Shown here: positions 22,581 through 33,820 of the stretch, one piece after another
How the letters are laid out: each line of letters opens with the position of its first letter
Position numbering within the stretch: the first letter of the stretch is position 1
Source of the DNA: Antilocapra americana
Lineage: Eukaryota; Chordata; Mammalia; Artiodactyla; Antilocapridae
Assembly (NCBI GenBank): GCA_007570785.1
Contig: ML662445.1
Coordinates: 2,421,365 to 2,485,364, forward strand
DNA: 64,000 bases
Reading direction: 5' to 3'
The notes under the pieces: generated by a model
Told to the model about the DNA's origin: nothing
The model's input: only the letters and a program-made list of their open reading frames with translations
The model's database searches: none
Position numbers and translations under genes: made by a program

Positions 22581-23884
22581 CGGTTCCCACTGTGATCGAG
22601 GAGAACAAAGTGCTGCAGGCTGTTCTTCCCCAGCACTCACTAGCCTTCCCGTCTTGGTTGCTATGGTTGAATCTTGATTCGCAGGCATGTCTGGACTTGG
22701 GTAGAAAACAAGTAGCCTTACAACTGGAGATTGGAGCCCCCAGCTTGTCCCTAATGCCTCTCAGACCCCACTGTCCACCAGCAGCCTTGCCCGGGTTTTG
22801 CTCTTTAAGTTTCATACCCTATTATGTACATATTCATTTATCTTTCACATTTGGAGAAATTTGCTGAAATTGGCATGGTGTCCAAATGCACTGTTTGTGC
22901 TGACTCTACTGTGTGTGTATCACAATACTCTGCGACGTTTTTTATGTTAGCAGATTCCTGGGCAACCCCCAGGCCCATCTCCTGGGGTCCTTTCACACCC
23001 TGAAGACTTTTAGAGGAGGACCTTGAATTTTGCCGATTGCATTTGTTCCTCCAGAAGCATTTGTTGGTTCTTCCCAGTGTCTTCTGCCCTCCCGGGTGGT
23101 CAGTGGATTACTTAATGATTTGTTCCAATATCTTCCAGGATGTTGATTTCAAGATGAACAGTCTATAACTAGGTCCCAGGCTATCTCTTGTAAGAGGTGG
23201 TGACATTGTTCCATTAGAAGAAACTCAGGGGATCTTCTCTGTCCTCTGGGGCTCCTCCTATGGCAGCTTATGTCCCTTAACCCCGCCAACACCTAAAGTG
23301 GCCCAGAGTCCCCAGAAGGGACTGTCCTTTGGTGAGCGATGGTCCATTGTCCCTCTTCCTCTGCTGACCTTCCTTTCTATCCATCCATCTGTGCAGGGAT
23401 GGTGCAAGACTGTTCACAGAAACGTTCTTCAACAAAAATAATGAAGCCTTTAAGATCTTCTATTTGGTGATGGTGTCCCCACATTTCTTGATGATGGACC
23501 CAAATGTGGTCCTGTTTTCCTCATTCTGCTGGCACCCAGTAGGATTTTTACATTGTATATCTTTCAGTGCTGAGAAATTTTCTTCCACTCTATCCTTCAA
23601 AGTATTATAGAAATTTTTAATTTTAGCTACCATACCTATGAATTCCAAGGCCTTTTATTTATTCCTTGTCCACACATGTGTGTGTGGGTGTATGGATGCT
23701 TTTATTCATGTTTTTTTTTCATGAATGCAGCATTTGCTGATCTAATATCTATCTAACATTGATTTTTTTGTTTATTTATGCTCCCTTCATTTTCATTGAC
23801 TAATTCCTCTAGGTTTATTTGTTCTGTTTTATTCTTTTCCCCATCAAATTTCTAGTAATTCTTGATTATCCTCTCATATTGATG
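22581..23884. other. intergenic stretch, nothing assigned
   Basis: No gene or confident repeat. Part of 23.4-23.85 kb is AT-rich with a short GTGTGTGGGTG tract. Confidence 0.4.
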
Positions 23885-24140
23885 AAAAGTGAAAGTCAAA
23901 GTGGCTCAGTCGTGTGCAACCCCATGAATTGGAATCCATGGAATTCTCCAAGCCAGAAAACTGGAGTGGGTAGCCTTTCCCTTCTCCAGGGGATCTTCCC
24001 AACCCACAGACTGAACCCAGATCTCTCACATTGCAGGAGGATTCTTTACCAGCTAAGCCACAAGGGAAGCCCAAGAATACTGGAATGGGTAGCCTATCCC
24101 TTCTCCAACAGATCTTCCCCACCCAGGAATCAAACAGGCG
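23885..24140 (-). repeat. Bov-A2 dimeric SINE (antisense)
   Basis: The first monomer runs from 'aaaagtgaaagtcaaagtgg' to 'gctaagccacaagggaagcc'. The second starts at once with 'caagaatactggaatgggt' and stops after 'caggaatcaaacaggcg'. This dimeric arrangement is typical of Bov-A2. The second unit is incomplete. Confidence 0.9.
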
Positions 24141-26494
24141 CTTGCCTAATGGCTAACGTACTAAAACCCAGACTGGCTAAGTTCATGGAGGGGCTTGTGG
24201 ATGGGTAAGGGCTGCCCACACCTGGCTTCTGAATGTCTGGGAGTAGATAGGGAGGAGGTTCATGGCAAAGAGGTATTTCCAGTATCTTCTACCTGGAGAC
24301 CACTCCGCATGCTGACCTCAGAGCATTTGCAAGTCCCCACTGAATAACCTTCAGTTTCCTACAAGACAGAGAAGCAAGGGGTAGTGGTCCTCACCTGCCA
24401 CTCAGATCCACCTTTGGTGGATCCCTTGAAATAAACAATCACTCCTCCATCAGTGTCTCCATCTACAGACACATCTTCTTCTCCCTGAAGCCTTTACCGT
24501 CTTTCCTCTGCTCGCTGACTTCCATTCTCCTGTTCAAACACCCCTTCTGCTGCTGTTCTCTGTTACTGTGAATAAAACCTTTAACACTCTTTTGCAGGGG
24601 GTTAGGTACAAAGAAGATAATCCGTCTGTGCAGTCCACCATGTTAAACAGAACATTTGTTTGCTTCCTAAAGTTCTTTTTAATTTTCTGATTTCACCTTT
24701 TTCCTTCTCCTGAAATATTGCTCTGTTGAGTTTGTGACTGATTCCTCTAAACCATCTACCTGCTTTATCTTTCAGTCTCCCACCACTTCTCCCCTGTTAA
24801 GGATCGGTTATGGCCTCTGTCCTGTCCAATTCCTCTAACATCCTGAAAGAGGAAATTCTCTCCAGTGCTGTCCAGAAAGCTATTTGGTGGTCTGTGGTCA
24901 GCTGAATTGTTTTTCCAGAATGTAATGGAATTAAACAGCCCATCATAGCTAAACGTAACTGAACGCTTCGGCAAGTTGACCAAAAAAGGTTTCCTCAACC
25001 TCTTCTCCGTGTGGATGCCTATAAATAGATTCGACCAAGCTGTGGTCCTCAATCTTAATCTCTTTGGCCTTAGCACAGTCTGGTTCATGGCTTCGGGTTT
25101 CCTGAGAGAATTTACGGAGTGGATCACGGCATTTCCCCCACCACCACAGAGCCTTCCTGCCACGATGGCAGACTGTGAGAATGTGCAGGGTTTTCTCCCC
25201 AGCAGAGAAACAACTGAATTTCTCATTCACTAGAAGAAATGTTTATGATGGTCAAATTGTTCAGGTCTGGTCTTTTCAGAAAGCTACCAGAGACAGGGGA
25301 GGGGGAGGAAGGAAAGAAATGACAATTTCTCTACTTAGAAGTGGTGTCTTTGTCCAGGTTTTTAAGCAACTTCTTTTTTTTCAGGGAGGAACCGATAAAG
25401 CCCACAGCGCTTTGCATGTCAGTAGCTGTCCTGCCCAGGCTTCCCCTGAACTTCAGCACCCCTTCTGTCCTCACCATCGTTTTCTTTTCCGTCCTGGCAC
25501 TAAAAGGGTTAAATATCCCAGGCCTCGATTCAAACTTTCTTCAAGTACTTTCAACTCTCAAAAGCCCAAGCAAAGATTATCATCACTTCCTGTTTGAGCC
25601 AGGCTCCTCACCGTCTCTGGCAGCTGTATTTCACTCTCTCTGTTTTCTTGGAGCCAGGAGGGCCCAGCCTCACCCTTCAAGCACCAATAAAGCCCAAATG
25701 CATACCCAGATAAGTGCCTGGCCAGAACAGAGCGTTCTGCCTGACACTGCGGCTAATCACCAGCCAAATAAAAAGAAACCTAGAGATGTTGAAAGGTGCA
25801 GTAAGAGAAAGACTTTTAATCTTTCAAAATAAAACAAATTTACATATTACTTCCACTAATACATTTGGAACACTTCTGAGAAAGCAGTTGTCTGATTTAG
25901 ACACATTAGTTGATCTGTATCATCCTGTTGTATTTATTTTGTGCTCTGTTGGGTCATAACACTGTTAGAAGACCACTTGCGTAATCTGAAGAGTGAGAAT
26001 GGAGTGTTTTTCAAACAAGCGAGGGGAGAAGTGGAAAGGAGTGAGAAGAGTCAGCTGGTCCACACGCTGGTCTCACATGTGGTTGGAGGCCTGGCGCAGG
26101 CTCGGTTCTTCCTCCAGTGGTGGGGGCTGGAATGAACCCAGCGAGTTACAGGCTTCTGCTTGTTTGTGTTTCCTGACTGCAGGACATACAGTTGAAGTCT
26201 GACATGCTCATTAAACTGCAGTCTCAAAACAATTCAGTCACCAACAAATGTCCCCTGGAGAGATGTTTTCGGAGTGGTTCACAGTCACATTTTTAGTAAA
26301 TATTTCACCTTTATGCCCCATGTATCATCAGCTACTTCAATGACTATACTGTAAGTGTTCAGATAAGGGAGAACATTTATTTTCCTAAATGGGATGTTAA
26401 AAGATCAGTTGTATTTAGAAAGAGAAATATAGTAAGTAGTGTCTTTCTTTGAATTTTTGTATTGAAAAATTTTTGGAAATAGGTATTTTTCTGA
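24141..26494. other. intergenic stretch with unexplained overlapping frames
   Basis: No repeat is assigned. Between 24.77 and 25.23 kb two overlapping minus-strand frames (153 and 93 codons) and one plus-strand frame (85 codons) stay open across the same bases at ordinary GC. None matches a protein I recognise. A decayed processed pseudogene or unlisted retroelement is possible. Confidence 0.35.
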
Positions 26495-27130
26495 TAAGGG
26501 AATATTTTTTAAACTGAGTCATTGGAGTTTTTTTTATTGAAGTATAGTTGATTTACAGTATTGAGTTAGTCTTGTGTGTACAGCAAAGTATTTCAGTTAT
26601 ACATCATGTATATGTGTATATACTTTTTTCCAACTCTTTTTCATTGTATTACCATTTGTTGAGTATGGTTCCCTGTCCCATGTAGTAAATCTGTGTTGTT
26701 TATCCATTTTATATATGGTGGTGTGCCTCTGTTCATCATACTCCCAATTTACCCCTCCCCCTGTCCCTTTGGTATCCATAAGTTTATTTCTATATCTGGG
26801 AATCTGTTTGTGTTTTGTAAATAAGTTCATTTGTTCTAATTTTTAGATGCCACGTGCTAAGTGATATCATGTATCTTTCTCTGTCTTCACTCAGTATGAC
26901 AATCTCTAGGTCCATCCATGTTGCTATGATGGCATGATATAATTCCTTTTCATGGCTGAGTAATATTCCCTTGTATACATGTACCACATCTTCATCTGTT
27001 CATCTGTCAGTGGACACAGGTTGCTTCCATGTCTTGACCACTGCAAATAGTGCTGCTATAAGCCCTGGGGTACATATGTCTTTTTGAATGAGAACATTCA
27101 TCTTTTCTGGATGTAGGTAAGGGAATATTT
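26495..27130 (-). mobile_element. 5'-truncated L1 insertion with target-site duplications
   Basis: The 13-base direct repeats 'taagggaatattt' at 26495-26507 and 27118-27130 bracket it. Inside, read antisense, is the L1 3' region: 'gaagtatagttgatttacag', 'ggttccctgtcccatgtag', 'tgacaatctctaggtccatc', 'catgttgctatgatggcat', 'catggctgagtaatattcc'. Between the left repeat and the main poly-T lies about 17 bases bounded by a second T run, which may be a tiny 3' transduction. Confidence 0.9.
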
Positions 27131-27139
27131 AATATTTTT

Positions 27140-27215
27140 TCTTCCAGTTTTTCTATGGAGACATAGTAGAGATACAGTACTGTGTAAGTTTAAGGTATGT
27201 GAATATTAAACTTAT
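27140..27215 (-). repeat. old L1M remnant (antisense)
   Basis: 'cagtttttctatggagacat', then 'agtactgtgtaagtttaagg' and 'tatgtgaatattaaac' follow the order of antisense old L1 3' ends. Short and diverged. Confidence 0.4.
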
Positions 27216-28074
27216 TCCAAATTTCACTCTAGATGATCCCACACATTTTGTATTGAGACTTTTCTGAGCCAGTATGGGAAGGAACCCAGAGCCTTTATTT
27301 GAGTAGGAGGCAGAATGGCAGATGTCAAACTTCAAACCATGGCCCCGCCATCTCCTGGTTATATAGACTCTAATCTCAAAGTTTAGTGTGAAATGGAGAT
27401 ACACTTAGTCCTCCCCATGGGGTTGTTGTTTGGATTCAGTGTGTACACAATCTCTTAGCACAGAAATTGGTTGTAATTCCTACATAAGGGAAAACATGGA
27501 TAAAAATGATGGGGTTGAGTCTTTCCAGTTGGAAATGGCCAGACATCTGAAACTCCTTTCTGCTTCCAAAAGTAAAGACACTTATTCCATAATTTAGGAC
27601 TCGAGCAGGTATAGCAGTGTCTGAACATCTGCTTGATTATCTGACATGAATAATGCCATTTGTCTTCAAGTGATTTTACATAGGTAGTATGGGCAGGGGT
27701 CTGGGAAAAACTAATTTATGAATAGGAGGTGGCTTTGTCTTCTCAAGAAAAGTCCTTAGCAGTTACTGATGCCATTTTCAGGGTTGAAATTCTTTTCCTT
27801 TTAAAGAAGTTTGAGACACCAGATAAAAAAACATCAAAAAGTTGTAAAGTAGATTTAGTGTTGAGTAGAGTCCAACATTCTTCGTTAATTGGGTAGTTTC
27901 AAATAGCTAAGATCCATGCCTCCTTGCAGACAACAACTTGAGAGAGGATACGGGGGAGGAGATAGGTTCTGGACGGAGTATGATTCGTGAGACACAGTTG
28001 TCTACGGGAAGAGCCCATGGAAAGGGTTTCCAGCCAGACTCCAAATCTTTGACTTTTCCTTTAGCCAACTCAGA
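27216..28074. other. intergenic stretch, nothing assigned
   Basis: No gene, exon or repeat recognised. Confidence 0.4.
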
Positions 28075-28277
28075 TTGTCGTTCAGTCGCTCAGTCATGTC
28101 TGACTCTTTGCAACCCCATGGACTGCAGCACACCAGGCTTCCCTGTCCTTCACCATCTCCTAGACTTTGCTCAAACTCATGTCCATTGGGTCAATGATGC
28201 CATCCAACCATCTCATCCTCTGTCGGCCCCGTCTTCTCCTGCCCTCAATCTTTCCCAGCATCAGGGTCTTCTCCAGC
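28075..28277 (-). repeat. BovB/Bov-A 3' fragment (antisense)
   Basis: It runs 'tcgttcagtcgctcagtcat', 'gcagcacaccaggcttccc', 'gatgccatccaaccatctc', 'tttcccagcatcagggtc' in antisense BovB order and stops after about 200 bases. Confidence 0.92.
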
Positions 28278-29510
28278 TCACATTATACATAGTTAATATG
28301 CATAATCACATTATACGTATAAGGTAACAGAGAGTTACAACGTGTAATTGATGTACTGCTGGCAGGTTATGGGAACACACATCCTGACTCATAGGAGGTC
28401 AAGGTGGCCAGGGCTGGGAAGTGGCTGGAAGGGAGCAGTAGTCTGTGGGGGGCGATCATCAGGGAGGGCCTGTCCTTCCCTGGGGATTTCATAAACCCTC
28501 CCCAGCTTCTCTCCAAGGAGACTATGGCAGCATGGGGAAATGATGCCCTTTGCCTTCCTGAGAGCAAGGCAAGGAAGTCAGACTGCCCGAGGGAGCAGCC
28601 TTCCCACCTGGATTAGAACTTGACCTCCCGGTTTTCTTTTCACCATGCAGGGCAGGGCCCTGAGCCCTCGGCAGCCTGCACAACCCCAGCTTTGGCTGCA
28701 GGTGACTCTCAATCTGCCAAATGCAGTGCAGCCCGTTTTCGCACAATTGCAACAAGACTGTCAGTCTCAAAAAAGAAAAAAAAAAGGCAATGTGGAAACA
28801 GCGATGGCGATTCACTGGGTGCTGTGTCTAAGCTGGGCCCCGCAGGGATGTCTCTCACTCACACCTCACCTCCAGTTCACGGATGAGAAGTACGAGGCCT
28901 GGGAGGGGACAGACTGCTCAATGTCACATAGTCACAGTGGCCCTGGTGACGACTGTCCTTCAAAGGAGGTGGTGAAAGTCAGTTTCATGATTCTTGCCCC
29001 TCATCAGCCTTCTTAGCAGTAGTCACAAAGTAGTCACTTTATCCTGAAGCCAGGATAAAGTGGGGAAAGAGAGACACTGTCATTCTAAGTGAAATTTGGT
29101 AATTTACCATGTAGGACTGGGCTCTGTAATTTCTCAAGTAAGACTGTTACAATTTTGAGAAGTGATAATAAGACTGTATAATTCCAATGGTCGGAAAAGT
29201 TCTGAGGACCAGCCTGAGATTTCACGCAGGAAAGAAATAGCTGGCAAAGCAGATTAATAGGCACGTGTGTGATGAGAAGAGCATGGTTGCTTTCTGCTTG
29301 CTTCGTGGGTGTCCTGCTCTCCCATGCTTTGACGCCTGTTCCCCAGATCTCAGCCCCGGTCCGGTTCGAGGCTCCAAAACTACCAGCACATTCAGTGAGG
29401 CACATGGGGACATTATCATCCTCTCCACTTGCCTGAGAAGGAGACTGAGACATCTCAAGTTTGAATAAGTCACATCTACACATGAGGCAAGGTCAAAATG
29501 TGAATCATGC
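28278..29510. other. intergenic stretch with weak MIR
   Basis: A MIR-like patch at about 28.83-28.96 kb ('cacggatgagaagtacgagg', 'gctcaatgtcacatagtcac') is the only repeat noted. An open frame of about 120 codons at 28.65-29.02 kb has no recognised domain. Confidence 0.4.
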
Positions 29511-29523
29511 ATTAACCATTATG

Positions 29524-29728
29524 GGCTTCCTTGGTGACTCAGATAGTCAGGAGTTCGCGTGCAATGCAGGAGACCCGGGTTGGATCCCTGGGTCAGGAAG
29601 ATCCCCTGGAGAAGGGAAGGGCAACTCCCGTATTCTTGCCTGGAGAATCCCATGGACAGAGGAGCCTGGCAGGCTATAGTCCCTGCAGTCACAAAGAGTC
29701 GGACATGACTGAGTGACTAACACACGCT
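29524..29728 (+). repeat. Bov-tA SINE with target-site duplication
   Basis: From 'ggcttccttggtgactcag' to 'gactgagtgactaacacac'. Flanking repeats 'attaaccattatg' (29511-29523) and 'attaatcattatg' (29729-29741) differ by one base and define the insertion. Confidence 0.96.
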
Positions 29729-29826
29729 ATTAATCATTATGTATACTACATGTTTCATTAAGTGGAGCAAATGCAGCCAGTTACATTGAAGTCTGTATAA
29801 TTTCCATACCTCAGTAATTTGATCAT

Positions 29827-29880
29827 TGTCACCACCATAACCACCATTATCACCATCATCATGGTGATGGTAATCATAAT
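29827..29880. repeat. CAC/CAT triplet-rich low-complexity tract
   Basis: Imperfect ACCACCAT/CACCATCATCA units end in an inverted 'accatca...tgatggt'. Local triplet expansion is the simplest explanation. Confidence 0.65.
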
Positions 29881-29914
29881 CCCAAGTCCCCACCAAACGC
29901 TTTCTATATACGTT

Positions 29915-30165
29915 GCACTAACATACTATGCACTGTTTTGATAGGAATTGATGACTTTTGAAGTCACAGTGCCAAAACTAGCTATTAGCATAATATGGAC
30001 CATAGAAAGCCTTTACTTACCTCATTTAATCCTCTCAACAAGCCTACGAGAGTCGCTTCTTTCAAAGACTGGGGAACTGCAGTTAGGAGAGAATGAATTA
30101 CCCACGGCTAGCAAGAAACAGATTCACAGTCAGGTCTTTCAGTTCAGCGGCCGGCCCTTGATCAT
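29915..30165 (-). repeat. MIR SINE (antisense)
   Basis: 'ttacctcatttaatcctctc', 'aacaagcctacgagag', 'ggggaactgcagttaggag' and 'gaattacccacggctagcaa' reproduce the antisense MIR core in order. This is the best preserved MIR in the window. Confidence 0.8.
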
Positions 30166-31149
30166 CGCAGCATCAGCCTCCCGAACAGGGCTTCCTGCCT
30201 CCGAGTGCCGAGCTGGACTAATGGACTTAACCTAGGCCAGAGGAGACTCCCCTGGGATGCCCTGGCACTTGCATTCCAACCTTTGTCCTTGATATTCCAT
30301 CTATTGGGGGAATGCTTCAATATTTGTAATTTATAGTGCAAATATCCTTTACCTTGCTCCCTGCAAAACACTTAAATAAGGACTGCCAGCTGGCGCACAC
30401 AACAGGAGGGCAGCCACCTTTCTAATATCTGAATAATGTTGAGGAGGTCTGCAAATCTGGGAAACAATATAGCCATTACTAGGCATCCCGTGTGCCCCTC
30501 CTGATGCATTGTGGGTTGGGGAGAGCAGTGTTTTGTAACCATGGAAACAAAATGAGTTTGAGAAGGCTGAAAGCAAACCTCCAGAATTCAGATTACCCTT
30601 TAAAGATGGCAGAGAGGGAAAAAGCTCTATCACCACTTAACATATAGGAACTAGTTCTAGAGTATCTAGACTTTAATGAAACCAATTATTCTGGCTGTCT
30701 TGAGAGACAGGGAGAGACGTGATCTGCAGAAGTGTCTGAAAAGTCAGCCCACAGCCTCAAAGGGAGGCAAGAGCAGCCAGGAAGCCTTCTCCCATCCTCT
30801 GACTTCATATCAAGGGTCTTAGGCTCACTCTGTCTGTTTTTCCAGAAAGGTGAGCCATTCAGGAACTCCATGGGAAAGACTCTGCCCACTCCAGCAGCGC
30901 AGTCCCCCACAGTCCTCACCACGAGAGAGGTTGTCCCCACCAGCCTGCCCGCCTCTCTCAGTGGACACCTCGGCAAGATGCATCAGGTCCAGGATGTCCC
31001 TGGAGAGGCAGTCCTCCCTTCTCAGGCTGGCCCCTTCCTGGGTGTTCTCAGGATTAGGATTGAGGGTCATGGTCAGATCCGATGGGTCCCAAGAGTCCTG
31101 TCCAGTCTCCATGCCTTAGAGAAGCAGGGGCCACATCTGCTGTGCTGGC
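30166..31149. other. intergenic stretch with open frames
   Basis: A plus-strand frame is open from 30732 to the SINE at 31150 (it begins with GTG), and minus-strand frames overlap it. No domain is recognised. An RFX-like motif occurs at 30535. Confidence 0.35.
30535..30548. promoter_or_regulatory. RFX X-box-like motif
   Basis: 'GTAACCATGGAAAC' is close to the RFX-family X-box (GTNRCC plus RGYAAC halves). It has one mismatch in the second half. A single motif match proves nothing about binding. Confidence 0.3.
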
Positions 31150-31350
31150 CTGTGCTTAGTCGTTTAGTCGGGTCTGACTCCTGTGACCCCATGGAGTGTA
31201 GCCCGCCAGGCTCCTCATCCATGGGATTCTCCAGGCAGGAATTCTGGAGTGGGTTGCCATTTCCTCCTCCAGGAAATCTTCACAACCCAGGGATAGATCC
31301 CGTGTCTCTATGCCTCCTGCATTGCAGACGGATTCTTGACCACTAGCTGC
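31150..31350 (-). repeat. Bov-tA SINE (antisense)
   Basis: 'gcttagtcgtttagtcgggt', 'gattctccaggcaggaattc', 'cagggatagatcccgtgtc' and 'ttgaccactagctgct' follow antisense Bov-tA order. Confidence 0.9.
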
Positions 31351-31693
31351 TGGGGTCCATTTGCAGAGACAGCTGTTAAGAGTCTACAGACTCCCCAAGG
31401 CCGAGAGAGCTCAGTCCTGACCCTGCGCTCTTGAGAGAGATGGGCGGTGTTGTTACTCTGCGACCCTACATGCTGCTCTGGTCTTTCTGCTTGTCCACCA
31501 AGATAAGAACTTCCGGCTGACAGATAGTTTTCTTTTTTTAGTATATATATTTTATCCAAGAGCGTTGGTCCTGTAGGAACTTGTACACCATTATGGGACC
31601 AGAACTTGAAAAGCACTTATTTACCTTATGAGATTTGATTTATTTACTTAAATTTGATTCTTTTAAAGGTTGAGTACCATGTTTTAAAAATTA

Positions 31694-31800
31694 TTTTTGG
31701 CTGCTCTGGGTCTCTGTGGCAGTGTTCGCAGGCTCTTAGTTGCCGCAGGGCATGTGCATTGGAAGGCAGATTCTTAACCATTGGACCACCAGGAAAGTCT
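31694..31800 (-). repeat. CHR-type tRNA SINE (antisense), internally deleted
   Basis: It starts 'ttttggctgctctgggtc', has 'ggctcttagttgccgcaggg' and 'catgtgcattggaaggcaga', and ends 'ttcttaaccattggaccacc'. This is the cetartiodactyl CHR signature, with most of the middle missing. Confidence 0.8.
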
Positions 31801-32724
31801 CAGTAGTTCTGTTTCTTGAGAGAAAAATCTTTTTTAGGTGACTTGGGTTGACTGACTTGGGGTGTGGGTGCCCAGAACCTCCACATCTCTGTTGCTGCCA
31901 TGAACACTTCAGGACTAGTGGGCAGGAAGCAGAGGGGCCAGGAAGGGAAGCACACCTCGCTTTTCCTGGCCCAGGAGCTGAGCCCTTGTGGACAGGGGCA
32001 GCCGGACCTGACCTGGGCTCCTCCTGAGGATGTGGCGTGAACATCAATTCTGTGAGAGTGTAGCTGAGGAAACAGCCCGTAATGCAGCAATTATGGTTCA
32101 TCTGTTGCTATGGTATTTTCTGTGGCCAGTTTCGATTCATGGATGTCTTGATTATTCTCAATTCCCATTTATAGAACTCTCTGCTCATCACCATGGGCTC
32201 TGATGCCACCTTCACAGGGTGCTCTGGTGACAGACCCCCATTAGCATTAGCACCATCACTCAACGCCCTGGAAGCGGATGTTTCAGTAACTAAAATCAGG
32301 GAAAGTGAAAGAAAAGACATATGACAAAGTACATTATCATTCTAATAATGGAAGCTCAGCTTTAGGTTAAATTACAGTTGACATAAATTGATGTTTTGAT
32401 GTCAAAAGACACCATTTGATAGCACTGAGGTTTTGACATCTATTTGGGGGCACAGTTGAGAGGAAACATTGTTTGAAGAACAGGTGACTGATTTTAAAGG
32501 GAGGTACAATGATGCGAAAAGAGGACATTGCCAACAATCTCGGCTCTTAGGCCTCTGGTCTCCAAAGAAACTGTGGAGAAAACTAATCAATACACAGTGC
32601 AGTCTTTTATGTATCAGAGCCTATGTTCAGAGAATGTTTACAAGTCAGGAATAATTATGTATGTATAAATAATATTAAAATAGCATAATAGTGTGAGCGA
32701 TAAAAAAGAGAAAAAATGAAACTT
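31801..32724. other. intergenic stretch, nothing assigned
   Basis: No gene or repeat recognised. GC-moderate from 31.8 to 32.05 kb, then AT-rich. Confidence 0.4.
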
Positions 32725-33195
32725 CCTATTGGTAAACAAATTATCGTGTATTCATGCAACAGAATTCTATGTGCCTGTGTGTACGAAGTTGCTTCAGTCA
32801 TGTCTGACTCTTTGCAACCCCAGGGACTGTAGCCCACCAGGCTCCTCTGCCCATGGGATTCTCCAGGCAAGAATACTGGAGTGGGCTGCCATGCCCTCCT
32901 CCAAGATGGTCCCAACCCAGGGACCGAACCTGTGTCTCTTATGTCTTCCGCATTGACAGGCAGATTCTTTACCGCTAGTGCTACCTGGAAAGTCCATGGA
33001 ATTCTATATCACAGAGGAAATGAGTAAGAGTTGTGTGCATCAAAACCCACAGACAGCATCCCAAACAAACAGGCAAGAAAGAACAAAGTGCTTACAATAT
33101 TGCACTACTTCTGGAGACTTTCAAAACTATGCAAGACTAAGCAATATAAGGTTTGAGGGTGCAGTGCTATGGGTAAGAATTACAAAGAAAACTAA
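32725..33195 (+). repeat. old L1M 3' remnant, split by a Bov-tA
   Basis: The left piece ends 'cgtgtattcatgcaacagaa'. After the SINE the sequence resumes 'ggaattctatatcacagagg' and continues with 'aaaccacagac'-like and 'ctatgcaagactaagcaata' blocks, the order of old L1 3' UTRs. The Bov-tA at 32771-32995 interrupts it. Confidence 0.55.
32771..32995 (-). repeat. Bov-tA SINE (antisense) with target-site duplication
   Basis: 'gtacgaagttgcttcagtca', 'caggcaagaatactggagtg', 'gccatgccctcctccaag', and finally 'agtgctacctggaaagtcc'. 'gaattctat' just before (32762-32770) and after (32999-33007) is the likely duplicated site. Confidence 0.93.
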
Positions 33196-33820
33196 GTGAA
33201 TAAGAACCACAAAATTGGGTGAATAAGGGACAGAAAACATAAACACACACGCATGTATGAACAAATCAACTATGACCTTCACCAATATTGGTCCAATTCT
33301 AACGCTTAAGCTCAGTGGTTAGAGTGGGATGTTGGTAACATTATATTCTTTGTATCTCGTATACTTTCAGTATCTCCTTTGGGTTTATGAACCACAGTAC
33401 TGGCCATCGGCTTGCTTGCTTTCTCTACCTGCAAACCTTGATTTTCCCCTTGTCCAGTCTGGGCTGTCCCGGCGCTCGCCTCCCATCTTCACAGAAGATG
33501 ACTCACTTGGCTCAGAGGGTATGCTCTGCACGGGGTGGTTATAAATGGTTCCCAACCCCTGTGCTTGCCAGTCAGTCACGGTGAGAGTAACCAGGTGGCT
33601 GAATTCACAAATATATGAGTTTCTGTCTTAAAAAAAAATGCAACCATGAACCAGAATGATAATGATTTATAAATTTTTCAACAGAAGATATTGACAAAGT
33701 CATAAATAGAGGATCTTTACTGACTTTCTTCCTTTATATGATTTTTCTGGAATACAATAAGATCATATTAGAGAGTTAACTGTACAGTTTCCCTTCCTGT
33801 CTCATGTGGGACTGAGGTGG
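33196..33820. other. intergenic stretch, nothing assigned
   Basis: No gene or repeat recognised. Confidence 0.4.

Noticed and set aside
30732..31346. 204-codon plus-strand frame as a gene
   Set aside because: It starts with GTG, its 3' third lies in a Bov-tA SINE, and no domain is visible.
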